64,000 nt of DNA from NCBI RefSeq assembly GCF_013343235.1, contig NZ_CP040094.1:4092501-4156500 (forward strand), given 5' to 3'. Positions 55,487 through 64,000 of this stretch are shown here, one piece after another (positions within the stretch are counted from its first letter, which is position 1; every line of letters begins with the position of its first letter). This DNA is from Nostoc sp. TCL240-02 (lineage in GTDB: Bacteria; Cyanobacteriota; Cyanobacteriia; Cyanobacteriales; Nostocaceae). The notes beneath the pieces are model-generated. The model saw only the letters and a list, made by a program, of their open reading frames with translations, was not told the DNA's origin and made no database searches. The translations under genes were made by a program, and so were the position numbers.

Positions 55487-57052
55487 TCATGCCATCTCCT
55501 TCAGCATATAATTAGCCATACTCTTATTAACTTCTCTAAAGAGCTTTCTACCTTTACCTAGTTTGTCTTGAGATTTGAGAAATTCCAGAAAACTTCGATG
55601 ATAAATACTATAGTAAGTTTTTTGTTCATCTGCATTTACTTTCGGTGTTACATATTCAACCCAATCGTTTAATACCGATTTCACCTCATATTCTTCCTCA
55701 TCAAGAATCTCCGCAATCATATTTATGGATATTGGTTCACCTCTTTCTACCAATATATAAAGTATTTTTACCTTTTTTTCATTGGATTCTTTATCCATCC
55801 CCATACGATTCCAATGAGTTGTATAATAGTCTTGAAGCCCTTGCGGTAATCCTTTTAAATTTAAATCATTGTATTTACCTTCAGAGATTCCGGGTAAGAG
55901 ATAGCGTAAATATATAAAATTATTTTCACTCTTCACAGCTATTTCTTGAGTGAAACTATCTTCAGAAATATGGCGTTCATTAATCCACTTCTTCAGGTCT
56001 GAATCATTATTTAGATATAATTGAATATACTCTTTAACATCTTCCTGACTCAAAGCTGTATAATCACCTTGTGTTAAATCTAATTCATATACAGGAGTAT
56101 CTGGAGACAAAGTTAAACGTTTTGTCTCTTGATTATAAAGTCTTCTAGTCAGTAATAAATAAACTCCATCAGGAAGATTTTGTGGTAAATCTAAAAGATT
56201 ACCATTTCCTTCTTGTTCTACTTCATCTAGTGCATCAACAACAATTACAAGTTTTTGTCCCTTTAGTTTTTCACTAGCTTTTTGCAGTAAAGTCCTTAAA
56301 TCAGTGTTATCTGCATTTTGGAGGGAATAACGCTTAATTAATTGTTGACGAATACTAGCTAGAAACTTCTCTGGTTTGTTGCGTCCTTCTGCGAAAACAT
56401 TAAAATAACAAGGGAATTTATAAGCTAGAACATATTTAGCAGCAATGGCACTTTTACCCATCCCTGCATCCCCAACTATACTAAAATAACCTTTGGGTTG
56501 AGTTGTAAAAAATTTTTGAATAGCCTTAAAAACAAAATCACGTCCGCAAAATAAGCGAGTCTTTTCAAAGATTAATGCTTTAAACTCTTTGGAATAAACA
56601 TCTAAGTTCCAATCTGGATAAGGCTGATATTTTGAGGCTTTTGTTTGTTTGGCAACTGCAATAAAAGCTTCACCAAATTCTTCTATTTCAGCCAGGAAGT
56701 TTATTTTAGCATTGATTAACTGCGTTTTCAATTTGCTGCTTTGATTAAGAAATTTTTTTGTATTTTCTACGAACTTAAAGGGAGTATTAGAACTGTAAGC
56801 ATCCCAAAAATAACCTTTAATTTCTTTTTCTCTAAACAAGTTTAAAATTGCTTCATGCTTAAAAACACCATATCGGATCAAAGCGTAAATATAAACAGTA
56901 TCAATATCATCATAAATTTGGGTAGGATTGAGTTTTAATTCGTGCAAAATGTTAATAATAGCTTCGTTCTTTTGAGCTTGTTTAATGATTAGTTGACTAG
57001 CTTGAGGGGCATATTTACTAATTACTGAAGTAATGGCAGCAAATTCTATCAT
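55487..57052 (-). CDS. STAND-type ATPase A with N-terminal helical domain
   Basis: From ATG 57052 (MIEFAAITSVISKYAPQAS) the protein has 521 residues; the open frame to 57190 runs over a repeat and is less likely. An N-terminal helical part of about 150 residues of unknown family comes first (ILHELKLNPTQIYDDIDTVYIYALIRYG), then the ATPase with Walker A GDAGMGKSA (about 193-201), Walker B LVIVVDALDEVE (about 268) and sensor LLLTRR, then a winged-helix-like part ending in YYSIYHRSFLEFLKSQ. The N-terminal domain may be the effector or an adaptor. It is the first gene of the three-gene operon and shares the layout of ATPase B. Confidence 0.85.
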   Translation of the reverse strand: MIEFAAITSVISKYAPQASQLIIKQAQKNEAIINILHELKLNPTQIYDDIDTVYIYALIRYGVFKHEAILNLFREKEIKGYFWDAYSSNTPFKFVENTKKFLNQSSKLKTQLINAKINFLAEIEEFGEAFIAVAKQTKASKYQPYPDWNLDVYSKEFKALIFEKTRLFCGRDFVFKAIQKFFTTQPKGYFSIVGDAGMGKSAIAAKYVLAYKFPCYFNVFAEGRNKPEKFLASIRQQLIKRYSLQNADNTDLRTLLQKASEKLKGQKLVIVVDALDEVEQEGNGNLLDLPQNLPDGVYLLLTRRLYNQETKRLTLSPDTPVYELDLTQGDYTALSQEDVKEYIQLYLNNDSDLKKWINERHISEDSFTQEIAVKSENNFIYLRYLLPGISEGKYNDLNLKGLPQGLQDYYTTHWNRMGMDKESNEKKVKILYILVERGEPISINMIAEILDEEEYEVKSVLNDWVEYVTPKVNADEQKTYYSIYHRSFLEFLKSQDKLGKGRKLFREVNKSMANYMLKEMA

Positions 57053-57248
57053 TTTTATTCCCGAAATTTTACTATTTTGCTGATGAGTAGTATTACAAAT
57101 ATTACACAGTAGGTAATACTGGGTAATATTAATCGCGCATCTGCCAAAACTTGCTTGTGCTGCTGCTATAGCAATAGCTTCTGTGGACAAAGCCTACGCA
57201 CAAGATTGTAATTGTGTGATACTAAGCGTTATTTTTAACACATACTGC

Positions 57249-57280
57249 GTAGGGGCGTACAGCTAGCTGTGCGCCCCTAC
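57249..57280. repeat. Palindromic dispersed element
   Basis: GTAGGGGCGTACAGCTAGCT and the following GTGCGCCCCTAC form a near-perfect 32-base palindrome between ATPase A and miaE. Such hairpins are frequent in Nostoc genomes. Confidence 0.7.
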
Positions 57281-57363
57281 TATAAACAAATTGCTCCATC
57301 CACGATTAAAATCAATTTGCTAAGGTACTCAGCTAAATTAACATTCTGGAGTTTTGTGACTCT

Positions 57364-57960
57364 GTGCTTATTCAATTACAGACAATCAACGTCCTAAAAC
57401 AGCCTACTAGCTCTGCTTGGGTTGAACAAGCGATCGCTAACCTAGACATCATCTTACTCGACCACTCCCACTGTGAACGCAAAGCAGCAGGCGTGGCTTT
57501 AAATATGATGTTTCGCTACCCTTCCAATACTAAAATGGTGCGGGAACTAACTGCGATCGCCCGCGAGGAACTAGAACACTTTGAGCTAGTTAACCAATGG
57601 TTAGAACGCCGGAATATTCCCTTAGCTCCCTTACCACCGCCTCCCTACGGCGCAGGTTTAAAGGCTCAAGTTCGCCCAAAAGAACCTGAGCGATTTCTGG
57701 ATTCCTTACTAGTCACTGGTTTAATCGAAGCTCGTTCTCACGAGCGCCTGGGACTATTAGCTGCTCATTGTCCAGAACCAGAGTTAGCAAAATTTTATCG
57801 TGGGCTAATGGCATCTGAAGCGCGTCACTACGGTATATATTGGGTTTTAGCTGCTACTTATTTCGACAGAGAAATTGTCATGCAACGGCTTGATGAATTA
57901 GCAATTGTCGAAAGCGAGTTACTGGCGACTTTGCACTCAGAACCTAGAATTCACAGTTAG
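57364..57960 (+). CDS. miaE: tRNA-(ms2io6A)-hydroxylase
   Basis: The 198-aa protein begins with GTG (VLIQLQTINVLKQPTSSAWVE) and has the di-iron four-helix fold of MiaE: DHSHCERKAAGVALNMMFRYP, AREELEHFELVNQWLERR and ASEARHYGIYWVLA with the Glu and His ligands. It hydroxylates the isopentenyl group of 2-methylthio-N6-isopentenyladenosine at tRNA position 37, using oxygen. The VOC gene follows by 18 bp. Confidence 0.93.
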   Translation: MLIQLQTINVLKQPTSSAWVEQAIANLDIILLDHSHCERKAAGVALNMMFRYPSNTKMVRELTAIAREELEHFELVNQWLERRNIPLAPLPPPPYGAGLKAQVRPKEPERFLDSLLVTGLIEARSHERLGLLAAHCPEPELAKFYRGLMASEARHYGIYWVLAATYFDREIVMQRLDELAIVESELLATLHSEPRIHS

Positions 57961-57978
57961 TAGATTAAGGTAACAGAC

Positions 57979-58383
57979 ATGAAGCTTCAGTTAACACATC
58001 TGAGACTGCTTGTATCCAACTACAAAGATTCTTTTCTGTTCTACCGGGATCTGCTGAAATTTGATGTCGATTGGGGCGATGAAGAGAGCGGATATGCTGA
58101 GTTGAATACCGGATATCTCAAGTTGGGTTTGTTCAAAAAAGAATTAATGGCTGAAGTAGTTCCAAGAATTGAACAGCCTTCATACATTGTCAATCGAGAT
58201 AAAATAGTCTTGGTTTTCGCAGTCGATAACGTCGATGAGGTTTATGAGCAAGTAAAAAATCATAATGCGATCGTTGTGACTGAACCACAAGATCGCCCAG
58301 ACTGGGGAATTCGCACCGCTCATTTTCGCGATCCTGATGGCAATCTCATTGAAATTTACAGCAATCTAGGAATTGTCAGTTAA
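57979..58383 (+). CDS. VOC family (glyoxalase/bleomycin-resistance-like) protein
   Basis: The 134-aa protein has two beta-alpha-beta-beta-beta modules: LTHLRLLVSNYKDSFLFYRDLLKF and the second ending in RTAHFRDPDGNLIEIYSNL with His and Glu metal ligand candidates. The substrate is unknown. It lies 18 bp behind miaE and may be co-transcribed. Confidence 0.88.
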   Translation: MKLQLTHLRLLVSNYKDSFLFYRDLLKFDVDWGDEESGYAELNTGYLKLGLFKKELMAEVVPRIEQPSYIVNRDKIVLVFAVDNVDEVYEQVKNHNAIVVTEPQDRPDWGIRTAHFRDPDGNLIEIYSNLGIVS

Positions 58384-58809
58384 AAATTCGCTGTCAACTT
58401 TGATTTTTGTTGGCGCAGTTTGGCGGTAGGAAAGAAGGCTTTTTGAGCTGTACCTTTGTACTTTAATGACCAGAGGACAAGTAAAGTTTGGCGGTAGGAA
58501 AGAAGGCTTTTTGAGCTGGACAGAGTTTTTTCAAAAATCAAATGTGAGTCTTAAACCTTGTACACCTTAAGAACCGTAGTTTTGTAGGTTGGGTGCAGCA
58601 ATCGCGTAACCCAACATAAATATATCTTTTAAAAAACTCTAAGTCTCAATATAGATGAGGTTTATATACATAAATTTGCTAAAGAAAAAGGCAAGGTTAT
58701 ATAAATTTATATTTTATTAACTAACCCTAAATTAAATAAGGCATAACCCAAACTTAATCAAAATAAAATACTTTTTCTTCAGCATTATGTAAGTAACCAA
58801 ATCATCCTC
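58384..58809. other. Intergenic region with dispersed repeats
   Basis: The stretch GGCGGTAGGAAAGAAGGCTT occurs twice here (about 58421 and 58491) and in related form at 16268. GTAACCCAACATAAATA at 58604 also occurs in similar form at 40999. No gene is seen. Confidence 0.65.
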
Positions 58810-60162
58810 ATGACATTTTCAAGACGTAAATTCTTTGCAGTAGCAGGTACAACTGCTGTCGGCACCTTGATGGTGTCTCCTATGAAGGGTCTTCTTGCCC
58901 AACAAGCCTATGGATCAAGATATGCCATAGGATATGGGCCACTTTTATCAGATCCCAATGGCTTGTTAGATTTACCAAGGGGATTTCGGTATCAAGTTAT
59001 ATCTCGCACAGGCACTCTCATGAGCGATGGGAGTTTAGAGCCTAGTAATCATGATGGGATGGCAGCTTTCCCTGGGCCCAGAAACACAATAATCCTGGTT
59101 CGCAATCACGAACTTAGCAATACTTCTGGTACAAAAGTACAAGTGCCCAATCCCTACGATCCTATTTGCAAAGGTGGCACTACAACTCTGATTGTTGGAC
59201 GCGATCGCAAACTGATCAAAGAGTTCAGTTCTCTTGGTGGAACCATTCGTAACTGTGCGGGTGGTCTAACTCCTTGGGATTCATGGATTAGCTGCGAAGA
59301 AGATACAACTATAACGACTGCAACGAACGGAGTCACGAAACCACACGGTTATAACTTTGAGGTTCCAGCTAAAAGCACCTCTCCTGTTGAACCAGTACCT
59401 CTAGTTGAAATGGGACGGTTTAATCATGAGGCTGTAGCTGTAGATCCTAAAACTGGAATTGTTTATCAGACTGAAGATAGAGGAGATAGCCTGTTCTACC
59501 GTTTTATCCCGAAACAGTATGGCAATTTAAAAGCAGGAGGCACTCTCCAAGCTTTGAGGATCAAGGATAGACCAGAGGTTAACACCACAACCGGTTTTGT
59601 AGTCGGACAGAAATGGGATGTAGATTGGGTAACTATTCCTGAGCCAAACCCCACTACTGTAGATAATGTCAGAGTCCAAGGTCGGACTTTAGGTGCAGCC
59701 CGGTTTAACCGTGGGGAAGGCATTTATTATGACGGCAACAAGGGCAAGAAAGACAAAAACGGCAAGGATGACAAGAAGAGCAAAGGTGAATTTTACTTCA
59801 CTGCTACAAGTGGTGGCCCTGTAGGGGGTGGTCAGGTCTGGCGCTACATTCCCGGTGAAGAGACAATTGAATTGTTTGTCGAGTCTCAATCTAAAGATGA
59901 ACTCGATATGCCTGATAACCTAGTCGTAGCACCTTTTGGCGATCTTATCCTCTGTGAAGACGGAGGCGGTGACAATTTCTTGATAGGTGTTACTCCCAGT
60001 GGTGAAATCTACAAATTTGCGCGTAATGCCCTCGAAACTGGTGAGTTTGCTGGAGCCTGCTTCTCACCCGATGGTGATACTTTGTTCGTTAACATTCAAA
60101 GCCCTGGTATTACTTTAGCTATCTGGGGCCCTTGGACAGGTTATAGAGGTTATAGAGACTAA
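58810..60162 (+). CDS. PhoX-like (DUF839) phosphatase with Tat signal
   Basis: The 450-aa protein starts with a twin-arginine signal (SRRKFFAVAGTTAVGTLMVS) and shows the PhoX fold: GLLDLPRGFRYQVIS, NHDGMAAFPGP, RNHELSN, CAGGLTPWDSWISCEED and GRFNHEAVAVDPKTGIVYQTED. PhoX enzymes are Ca/Fe-dependent alkaline phosphatases exported folded to the periplasm. A lysine-rich insert (GNKGKKDKNGKDDKKSKG) lies near residue 320. No Pho box was identified upstream. Confidence 0.88.
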   Translation: MTFSRRKFFAVAGTTAVGTLMVSPMKGLLAQQAYGSRYAIGYGPLLSDPNGLLDLPRGFRYQVISRTGTLMSDGSLEPSNHDGMAAFPGPRNTIILVRNHELSNTSGTKVQVPNPYDPICKGGTTTLIVGRDRKLIKEFSSLGGTIRNCAGGLTPWDSWISCEEDTTITTATNGVTKPHGYNFEVPAKSTSPVEPVPLVEMGRFNHEAVAVDPKTGIVYQTEDRGDSLFYRFIPKQYGNLKAGGTLQALRIKDRPEVNTTTGFVVGQKWDVDWVTIPEPNPTTVDNVRVQGRTLGAARFNRGEGIYYDGNKGKKDKNGKDDKKSKGEFYFTATSGGPVGGGQVWRYIPGEETIELFVESQSKDELDMPDNLVVAPFGDLILCEDGGGDNFLIGVTPSGEIYKFARNALETGEFAGACFSPDGDTLFVNIQSPGITLAIWGPWTGYRGYRD

Positions 60163-60382
60163 AATCAATGTCAGCGATATAGTAGCGATGCCTGCGGCGG
60201 CTACTATATCGCTGAATTATCCTTGGTAAAAAGACAAGGGGAGGGGAATTATCTTTCCCTCCCCTTGTCTCTTTATTGACATCTTGAGAGTACCGCCTGA
60301 AAATGACCATGCAAGAATTGCTATTTGCTGGGTAAATTGGGATATAGAACCAGAAAATTTTCTGTGTAAACTTGACCAGCAA

Positions 60383-60880
60383 ATGGTAATGAAAAACTAT
60401 TATCAAGATTTTATAATTCGTGATTGGGTCGCAAGCGATCGCACCAGAGCCGCCGAAGTCATTAGTTATGTATTATCAGAATACGGTCTGGGTTGGGAAC
60501 CCAACGGCGCTGACCGAGATGTATTGCGAGTGGAGGAATATTATTTAGCTACTGGGGGGGAGTTTTGGGTAATTGAACACCAAAGCCAGTTAGTAGGAAC
60601 TGGGGCATACTACCCCATACACCGAGGTGAAAAAGCTGTAGAAATCCGCAAAATGTATCTTTTGCCCAGCATTAGGGGTTTGGGATTAGGAAAATATTTG
60701 TTACAACAGCTAGAAGCAGCGATCGCAAAGCGTGGTTTTGGACAAATTTGGATTGAAACCGCCAGTGTTTTGGTGGAAGCAGTCAAGCTGTATGAAAGCA
60801 ACGGCTACACTCCAGCAACGGGAGTAGAAACAACACGCTGCGATCGCGTGTATTTTAAGCCACTGGTCATTAGTCATTAG
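60383..60880 (+). CDS. GNAT family N-acetyltransferase
   Basis: From ATG 60383 (MVMKNYYQDFIIRDWVASD) the protein has 165 residues with the acetyl-CoA motif RKMYLLPSIRGLGLGKYLLQQLE and the end IETASVLVEAVKLYESNGYTP. An ATG at 60284 would add 33 residues of poor match. The substrate is unknown. Confidence 0.87.
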   Translation: MVMKNYYQDFIIRDWVASDRTRAAEVISYVLSEYGLGWEPNGADRDVLRVEEYYLATGGEFWVIEHQSQLVGTGAYYPIHRGEKAVEIRKMYLLPSIRGLGLGKYLLQQLEAAIAKRGFGQIWIETASVLVEAVKLYESNGYTPATGVETTRCDRVYFKPLVISH

Positions 60881-60939
60881 TCATTGGTCATTGGTCATTA
60901 GCTAAGAACAAAGGACAAGTGACAAAGGACAAGTGACTA

Positions 60940-61638
60940 ATGACAAAGGACAATTCTAAAATGCACACTTGGATTAAAAATCTCACAGGCTTACTCAATC
61001 TTTTTCTCCAATCCCATTGTCCACTATGCCAACGCGCAACTTCCCAAGAATTTTGTCAGAACTGCACCAGGCAACTGCAAAAATGTCAGCGTAAAGACCC
61101 GATTTCGCTATGGAAAGAGCCAATACCAGTGTTTGGCTGGGGGGAGTATGGTGGCCCAGTAAAAAGAGCGATCGCGGTGATGAAATACGAAAATCAACCC
61201 CAAATAGCTCGTCCTTTGGGTCAATGGTTAGGAGAAGCATGGTTGTTAAATTCACCTAAGCGAGATAGCCAGCCTGTGGTAGTTCCCATTCCACTGCACC
61301 CTAGTAAGCAAAAGCAGCGTAAATACAATCAAGCTGGACTGATTGCACAAAGCTTCTGCGAAATAACTGGATTAAAATTGAAACTAAACGGTTTAGCCAG
61401 AGTCCGAGAAACTGAAGCGCAATTTGGTTTATCGGTATCTAAGCGAGAAAAAAACTTGGCTCAAGCTTTTGCTGTCGGACAAGAATTTCGCGATCGCCCC
61501 CCAAATGTTCCTGTGCTGTTAGTGGACGACATTTATACTACTGGTGCTACTGCCAGGTCTGCTGTGCAAACTCTTCGTCAGTATGGAATAGTGGTCTTAG
61601 GATTAGTAGCTGTAGCTACTGCCGTTAAAGACGGATAA
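60940..61638 (+). CDS. comF: ComF family phosphoribosyltransferase-like protein
   Basis: The 232-aa protein has an N-terminal zinc finger (CPLCQRATSQEFCQNC), YGGPVKRAIAVMKYENQ, VPIPLHPSKQKQRKYNQAGLIAQ and the PRPP-like loop VLLVDDIYTTGATARSA. ComF is needed for DNA uptake during natural transformation. The real start may be ATG 60961. The GNAT gene lies 59 bp upstream. Confidence 0.92.
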   Translation: MTKDNSKMHTWIKNLTGLLNLFLQSHCPLCQRATSQEFCQNCTRQLQKCQRKDPISLWKEPIPVFGWGEYGGPVKRAIAVMKYENQPQIARPLGQWLGEAWLLNSPKRDSQPVVVPIPLHPSKQKQRKYNQAGLIAQSFCEITGLKLKLNGLARVRETEAQFGLSVSKREKNLAQAFAVGQEFRDRPPNVPVLLVDDIYTTGATARSAVQTLRQYGIVVLGLVAVATAVKDG

Positions 61639-61725
61639 ATCCAAAATTAATGAGCTAAATTGAACATATAAGCGCATAAATCGACCGAATTACTCTATTT
61701 TTGTGGAAAAAATTGCTTGAAATAT

Positions 61726-62181
61726 ATGAATAAAGTTTTTGCGGCGGGTTTAAAACAACTCATGATTATTCCTGCCACATTGCTGGCAATAGGCGTAAGT
61801 ACAAGCGCAGCTTTTGCTCAAAATAAGTTGTATAGTCCCATACCTTTATCTAACAGTACTGAAATTAATGATAGCCTCTCAGATAAAGACATTCCCACAG
61901 GTCAAGGTGGGTTTGCTCGTGATTACACGGTGAAGTTACAAAAGGGCGATAATTTAGCAGTTGACTTGTCATCTGAAAATTTTGACAGCATCATCACATT
62001 GCTAGCACCTGATGGATCGACTGTGGCAGAAAATGATGATGGCCCAGATGGTAGTAGCAATTCCCTACTATTTACCCGCATCGTAGAGACAGGGAATTAT
62101 GTGATTCGTGTCCGGTCTTTTGGGGAAACTGGGGTTGGGGCTTTTAAACTCAAGGTGACAAAGCTGCAACCGATTAAATGA
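61726..62181 (+). CDS. Secreted PPC-domain protein
   Basis: From ATG 61726 (MNKVFAAGLKQLMIIPATLL) the protein has 151 residues: a signal peptide ending at AAFAQ and one pre-peptidase C-terminal (PPC) domain (DYTVKLQKGDNLAVDLSSENFDSIITLLAPDGSTVAENDDGPDG). There is no peptidase domain. PPC modules help export or substrate binding. A TTG start at 61717 is possible. Confidence 0.85.
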   Translation: MNKVFAAGLKQLMIIPATLLAIGVSTSAAFAQNKLYSPIPLSNSTEINDSLSDKDIPTGQGGFARDYTVKLQKGDNLAVDLSSENFDSIITLLAPDGSTVAENDDGPDGSSNSLLFTRIVETGNYVIRVRSFGETGVGAFKLKVTKLQPIK

Positions 62182-62255
62182 ATTGGGAATTGGGAATTGG
62201 GAATTGGGCATTGGTTATTCTCCCTCATCTCCCTCACTTCCCACTCCCCCACATT

Positions 62256-63029
62256 TTAAAAAACGGTTAGTACGCAGAGAAATAAGGCTTCAGTCCACTC
62301 GACGACTGCGCCGTAGGTATCTCCAGTGTGTCCGCCTAATTTGTGGTTGAACCATGCACCGGTTAAAGTAGCGATCGCACTTCCAGCAACTATCATTGCC
62401 AGTGCGAGAAATAATTGCTGTTTATCTATCAGCACAAGTAAACCACTCAAACCCAACAGCAATAACAATCCTGGTAATAAATCTTTGTAATAACGAATGG
62501 CTTGTTTGTGAAATGCACCTTTGCCGGTTGGTTTCAGATAAGGATATCGTGCGATCGCTACCTGTTGTCCCCAACGTCCCCAGCCACAAGCAGCCATCAG
62601 CAGCAAACAACGGTTTTCTGGCATATCTGTTAAGGCTGTGATTTTGAGCAGCACCAAGGCGATCGCAGTCATTGCTCCAAATGCACCTGTAGCACTATCT
62701 GCCATCACCTCCAGCCGCCGATTTGGGTCGCCCACTGCTAAACCATCGGCAGTATCCATTGCCCCATCTAAGTGCAGTCCTCCAGTTATGCCAATCCAAA
62801 TACTTACTACCAAAGCACTACGAGTTAACACTGGCATCCCAAGATAATCCATCCCCGTATCCAGTAACCCTAAAATTCCCCCAATTATCAACCCTACAAG
62901 CGAAGCAAGACGTGCCACTCCCTGAAAATCTAATCCGTTCAAATACGGCAACGGAATACTTGTGTAAAATATAATACTAGCTGCCAGCTTGAACAGCAGC
63001 TTTTTCCACCACTGTTGCTGTTTCGTCAT
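62256..63029 (-). CDS. cobS: Adenosylcobinamide-GDP ribazoletransferase CobS
   Basis: The 257-aa integral membrane protein has [12 protein letters not shown] at the start, [18 protein letters not shown] with the Asp cluster, ATGAFGAM and [19 protein letters not shown] at the end. It joins adenosylcobinamide-GDP with alpha-ribazole in cobalamin synthesis. No other cob gene and no cobalamin riboswitch was noticed next to it. Confidence 0.95.
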   Translation of the reverse strand: MTKQQQWWKKLLFKLAASIIFYTSIPLPYLNGLDFQGVARLASLVGLIIGGILGLLDTGMDYLGMPVLTRSALVVSIWIGITGGLHLDGAMDTADGLAVGDPNRRLEVMADSATGAFGAMTAIALVLLKITALTDMPENRCLLLMAACGWGRWGQQVAIARYPYLKPTGKGAFHKQAIRYYKDLLPGLLLLLGLSGLLVLIDKQQLFLALAMIVAGSAIATLTGAWFNHKLGGHTGDTYGAVVEWTEALFLCVLTVF

Positions 63030-63407
63030 CTTAGTTACATTAATATTTGGTTAATGGCTGGATAATCATCATAATTTGACTACAATTAAACATCAGTACA
63101 CTTTAAAGCTTTAGATAAGATTTACTTCTGTTAGAGATTATTACTGAAAATTTTGTTATGCTTATCTAAGTAGTAAATAAAATTTTTTGGGTAGTTTTTT
63201 ATACAAAAAACAAACGATTCAAGAAACTAAAATTCCATCAAGAATCAAAATTTGCGTTTTGTATTCGTTAACTAAAAACTTACTCTAAATTGTTAGACGA
63301 TTGCCCCACAAAATTGATATTTTTTTAAATGTAGGGAGTAAACAAGCTATTCAATTTTGACAGTTTAGCTATGTTATCGCTCTCCTTAGCTCAATCGCTA
63401 TTTTCCT
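63030..63407. other. AT-rich intergenic region
   Basis: This divergent promoter region between cobS and the 150-aa gene is AT-rich with no hairpin or ORF that I could support. Confidence 0.5.
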
Positions 63408-63860
63408 ATGAGTCACCATCTACCCGACACCAGGATACCAGCTCCGTGCATTATTAACACGGGCATCATTGTGAATAAGCTCGACATCCGGCGATTGCTG
63501 GCAGATTTAGGTCGAGTCCACTACATCTACACCCAAGAAGATAAGGTACTGAGCCAGGGTGAAGGGGATGTGATGGAAGTTTTTGCTAATCCACAAAGGT
63601 CTACCTTAGTGGCTAATCATGCGCTATATCTAAACGTTTGTAGTTTTGATTACTTAGAACTCAAACAGTCATCGCAACAAGAAACTTACTTCGATTTAAT
63701 ACAAGAAGGAGTGTGTCTGCGGTTGATTCCGCGCTCAACCCCCATACAAGAGCGACGAGAGCGAACTTTCAATGTCAGCGCCATAGAAGCGATGATGGAG
63801 CAAGTCCTCTCAGCCAGATGGGATGCAGAAATTGACGATGACTGTTCTGATTCTTTTTAA
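63408..63860 (+). CDS. Conserved-looking protein of unknown function
   Basis: The 150-aa soluble protein (MSHHLPDTRIPAPCIINTG, then NKLDIRRLLADLGRVHYIYTQED, GDVMEVFANPQRSTLVANHALYLNVCSFDYLEL) has no motif I can assign. Codon use fits the neighbours, and the acidic C-terminus (DAEIDDDCSDSF) is typical of soluble cyanobacterial proteins. I see no operon partner before the window ends. Confidence 0.65.
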   Translation: MSHHLPDTRIPAPCIINTGIIVNKLDIRRLLADLGRVHYIYTQEDKVLSQGEGDVMEVFANPQRSTLVANHALYLNVCSFDYLELKQSSQQETYFDLIQEGVCLRLIPRSTPIQERRERTFNVSAIEAMMEQVLSARWDAEIDDDCSDSF

Positions 63861-64000
63861 AATAGCGACTATTATACCAATTTGATGTGAGGCTGCGCTT
63901 TATAAGAGGCAGGGGGCAGGGGGGCAGGGAGAAAGGTACAAAACCTCATCCTAAATGGCATGAAAGCACCCCTGCTCCTTTTCTGACGATGGTTGTTAGT

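Noticed and set aside
57053..57190. N-terminal extension of ATPase A (MSTEAIAIAAAQASFG)
   Set aside because: It runs over repeat-like DNA and is Cys-rich without family match; ATG 57052 is a better start.

Overview
The window comes from the chromosome of a filamentous, probably heterocyst-forming cyanobacterium of the Nostoc/Anabaena type. The evidence is the very frequent HIP1 octamer (GCGATCGC) and its 6-mer core, a photosystem II D1 gene, a bidirectional [NiFe] hydrogenase (hoxU, hoxY, hoxH, hoxW), cyanophycin metabolism genes, many small palindromic dispersed repeats, and large WD40/TPR/STAND-type proteins. From memory, the order hoxU - small ORF - hoxY - CBS-domain ORF - hoxH matches the split hox cluster of Anabaena sp. 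PCC 7120. hoxE and hoxF are not in the window.

Region 1 (1-10.4 kb) looks like a dark or low-oxygen metabolism island. It has an ADP-forming acyl/acetyl-CoA ligase running off the left edge, hoxW, a divergent D1 gene of the sentinel/rogue class that lacks several Mn-cluster ligands, a frameshifted TspO-like gene with an ISAs1-type IS just upstream, and the minus-strand run hoxU - DUF3122-like - hoxY - CBS - hoxH. A 15-bp motif, TCACAAGTTNCTCAR, lies upstream of hoxW, psbA, the CBS gene, hoxU and a distant universal stress protein gene. It points toward the gene in all five cases, which suggests a shared regulon.

Region 2 (10.4-23.5 kb) is mixed: a DUF938 methyltransferase, a J-domain protein, an ABC-2 permease destroyed by a nonsense codon and an ISKra4-type insertion (intact, 9-bp target duplication), a TetR remnant, hspA, a DUF3011 secreted protein with an NDRYDR repeat tail, a membrane protein, a periplasmic methyltransferase, a pirin, a DOPA-dioxygenase-like protein, a decayed IS5-type element, the universal stress protein, an orphan HicB-like gene and a DUF4258/YgiT-type toxin-antitoxin pair.

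Region 3 (23.7-28.5 kb) is the most striking accessory system. A 99-aa Pepco-like protein is followed 3 bp later by a 1499-aa protein with a caspase-like protease, a helical middle, an HSP90-type GHKL ATPase and six C-terminal repeats of about 70 aa. This is the layout of proposed regulated-suicide or conflict systems.

Region 4 (28.5-49 kb) is mostly metabolism and housekeeping: acnB, a RAYT remnant, a secreted beta-propeller-like protein, a cphA2-like cyanophycin synthetase with a small ORF and cphB, NADAR and TPR genes, a phosphoribosyltransferase, a family-4 uracil-DNA glycosylase, a GC-rich SnoaL-like gene, an SH3 protein, a TauD-type dioxygenase, a UbiD-type decarboxylase, a PD-(D/E)XK-like/TPR fusion and a PPK2 kinase.

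Region 5 (49-57.2 kb) has a frameshifted cheB next to a cheR-PAS gene, then a tightly packed minus-strand operon: STAND ATPase A, a WD40 protein and STAND ATPase B. It looks like a NACHT/NB-ARC-WD40 sensor split into three polypeptides.

Region 6 (57.3-64 kb) returns to housekeeping: miaE, a VOC protein, a PhoX-like phosphatase, a GNAT, comF, a PPC-domain protein, cobS and a conserved unknown. I found no tRNA, rRNA or CRISPR array by eye.
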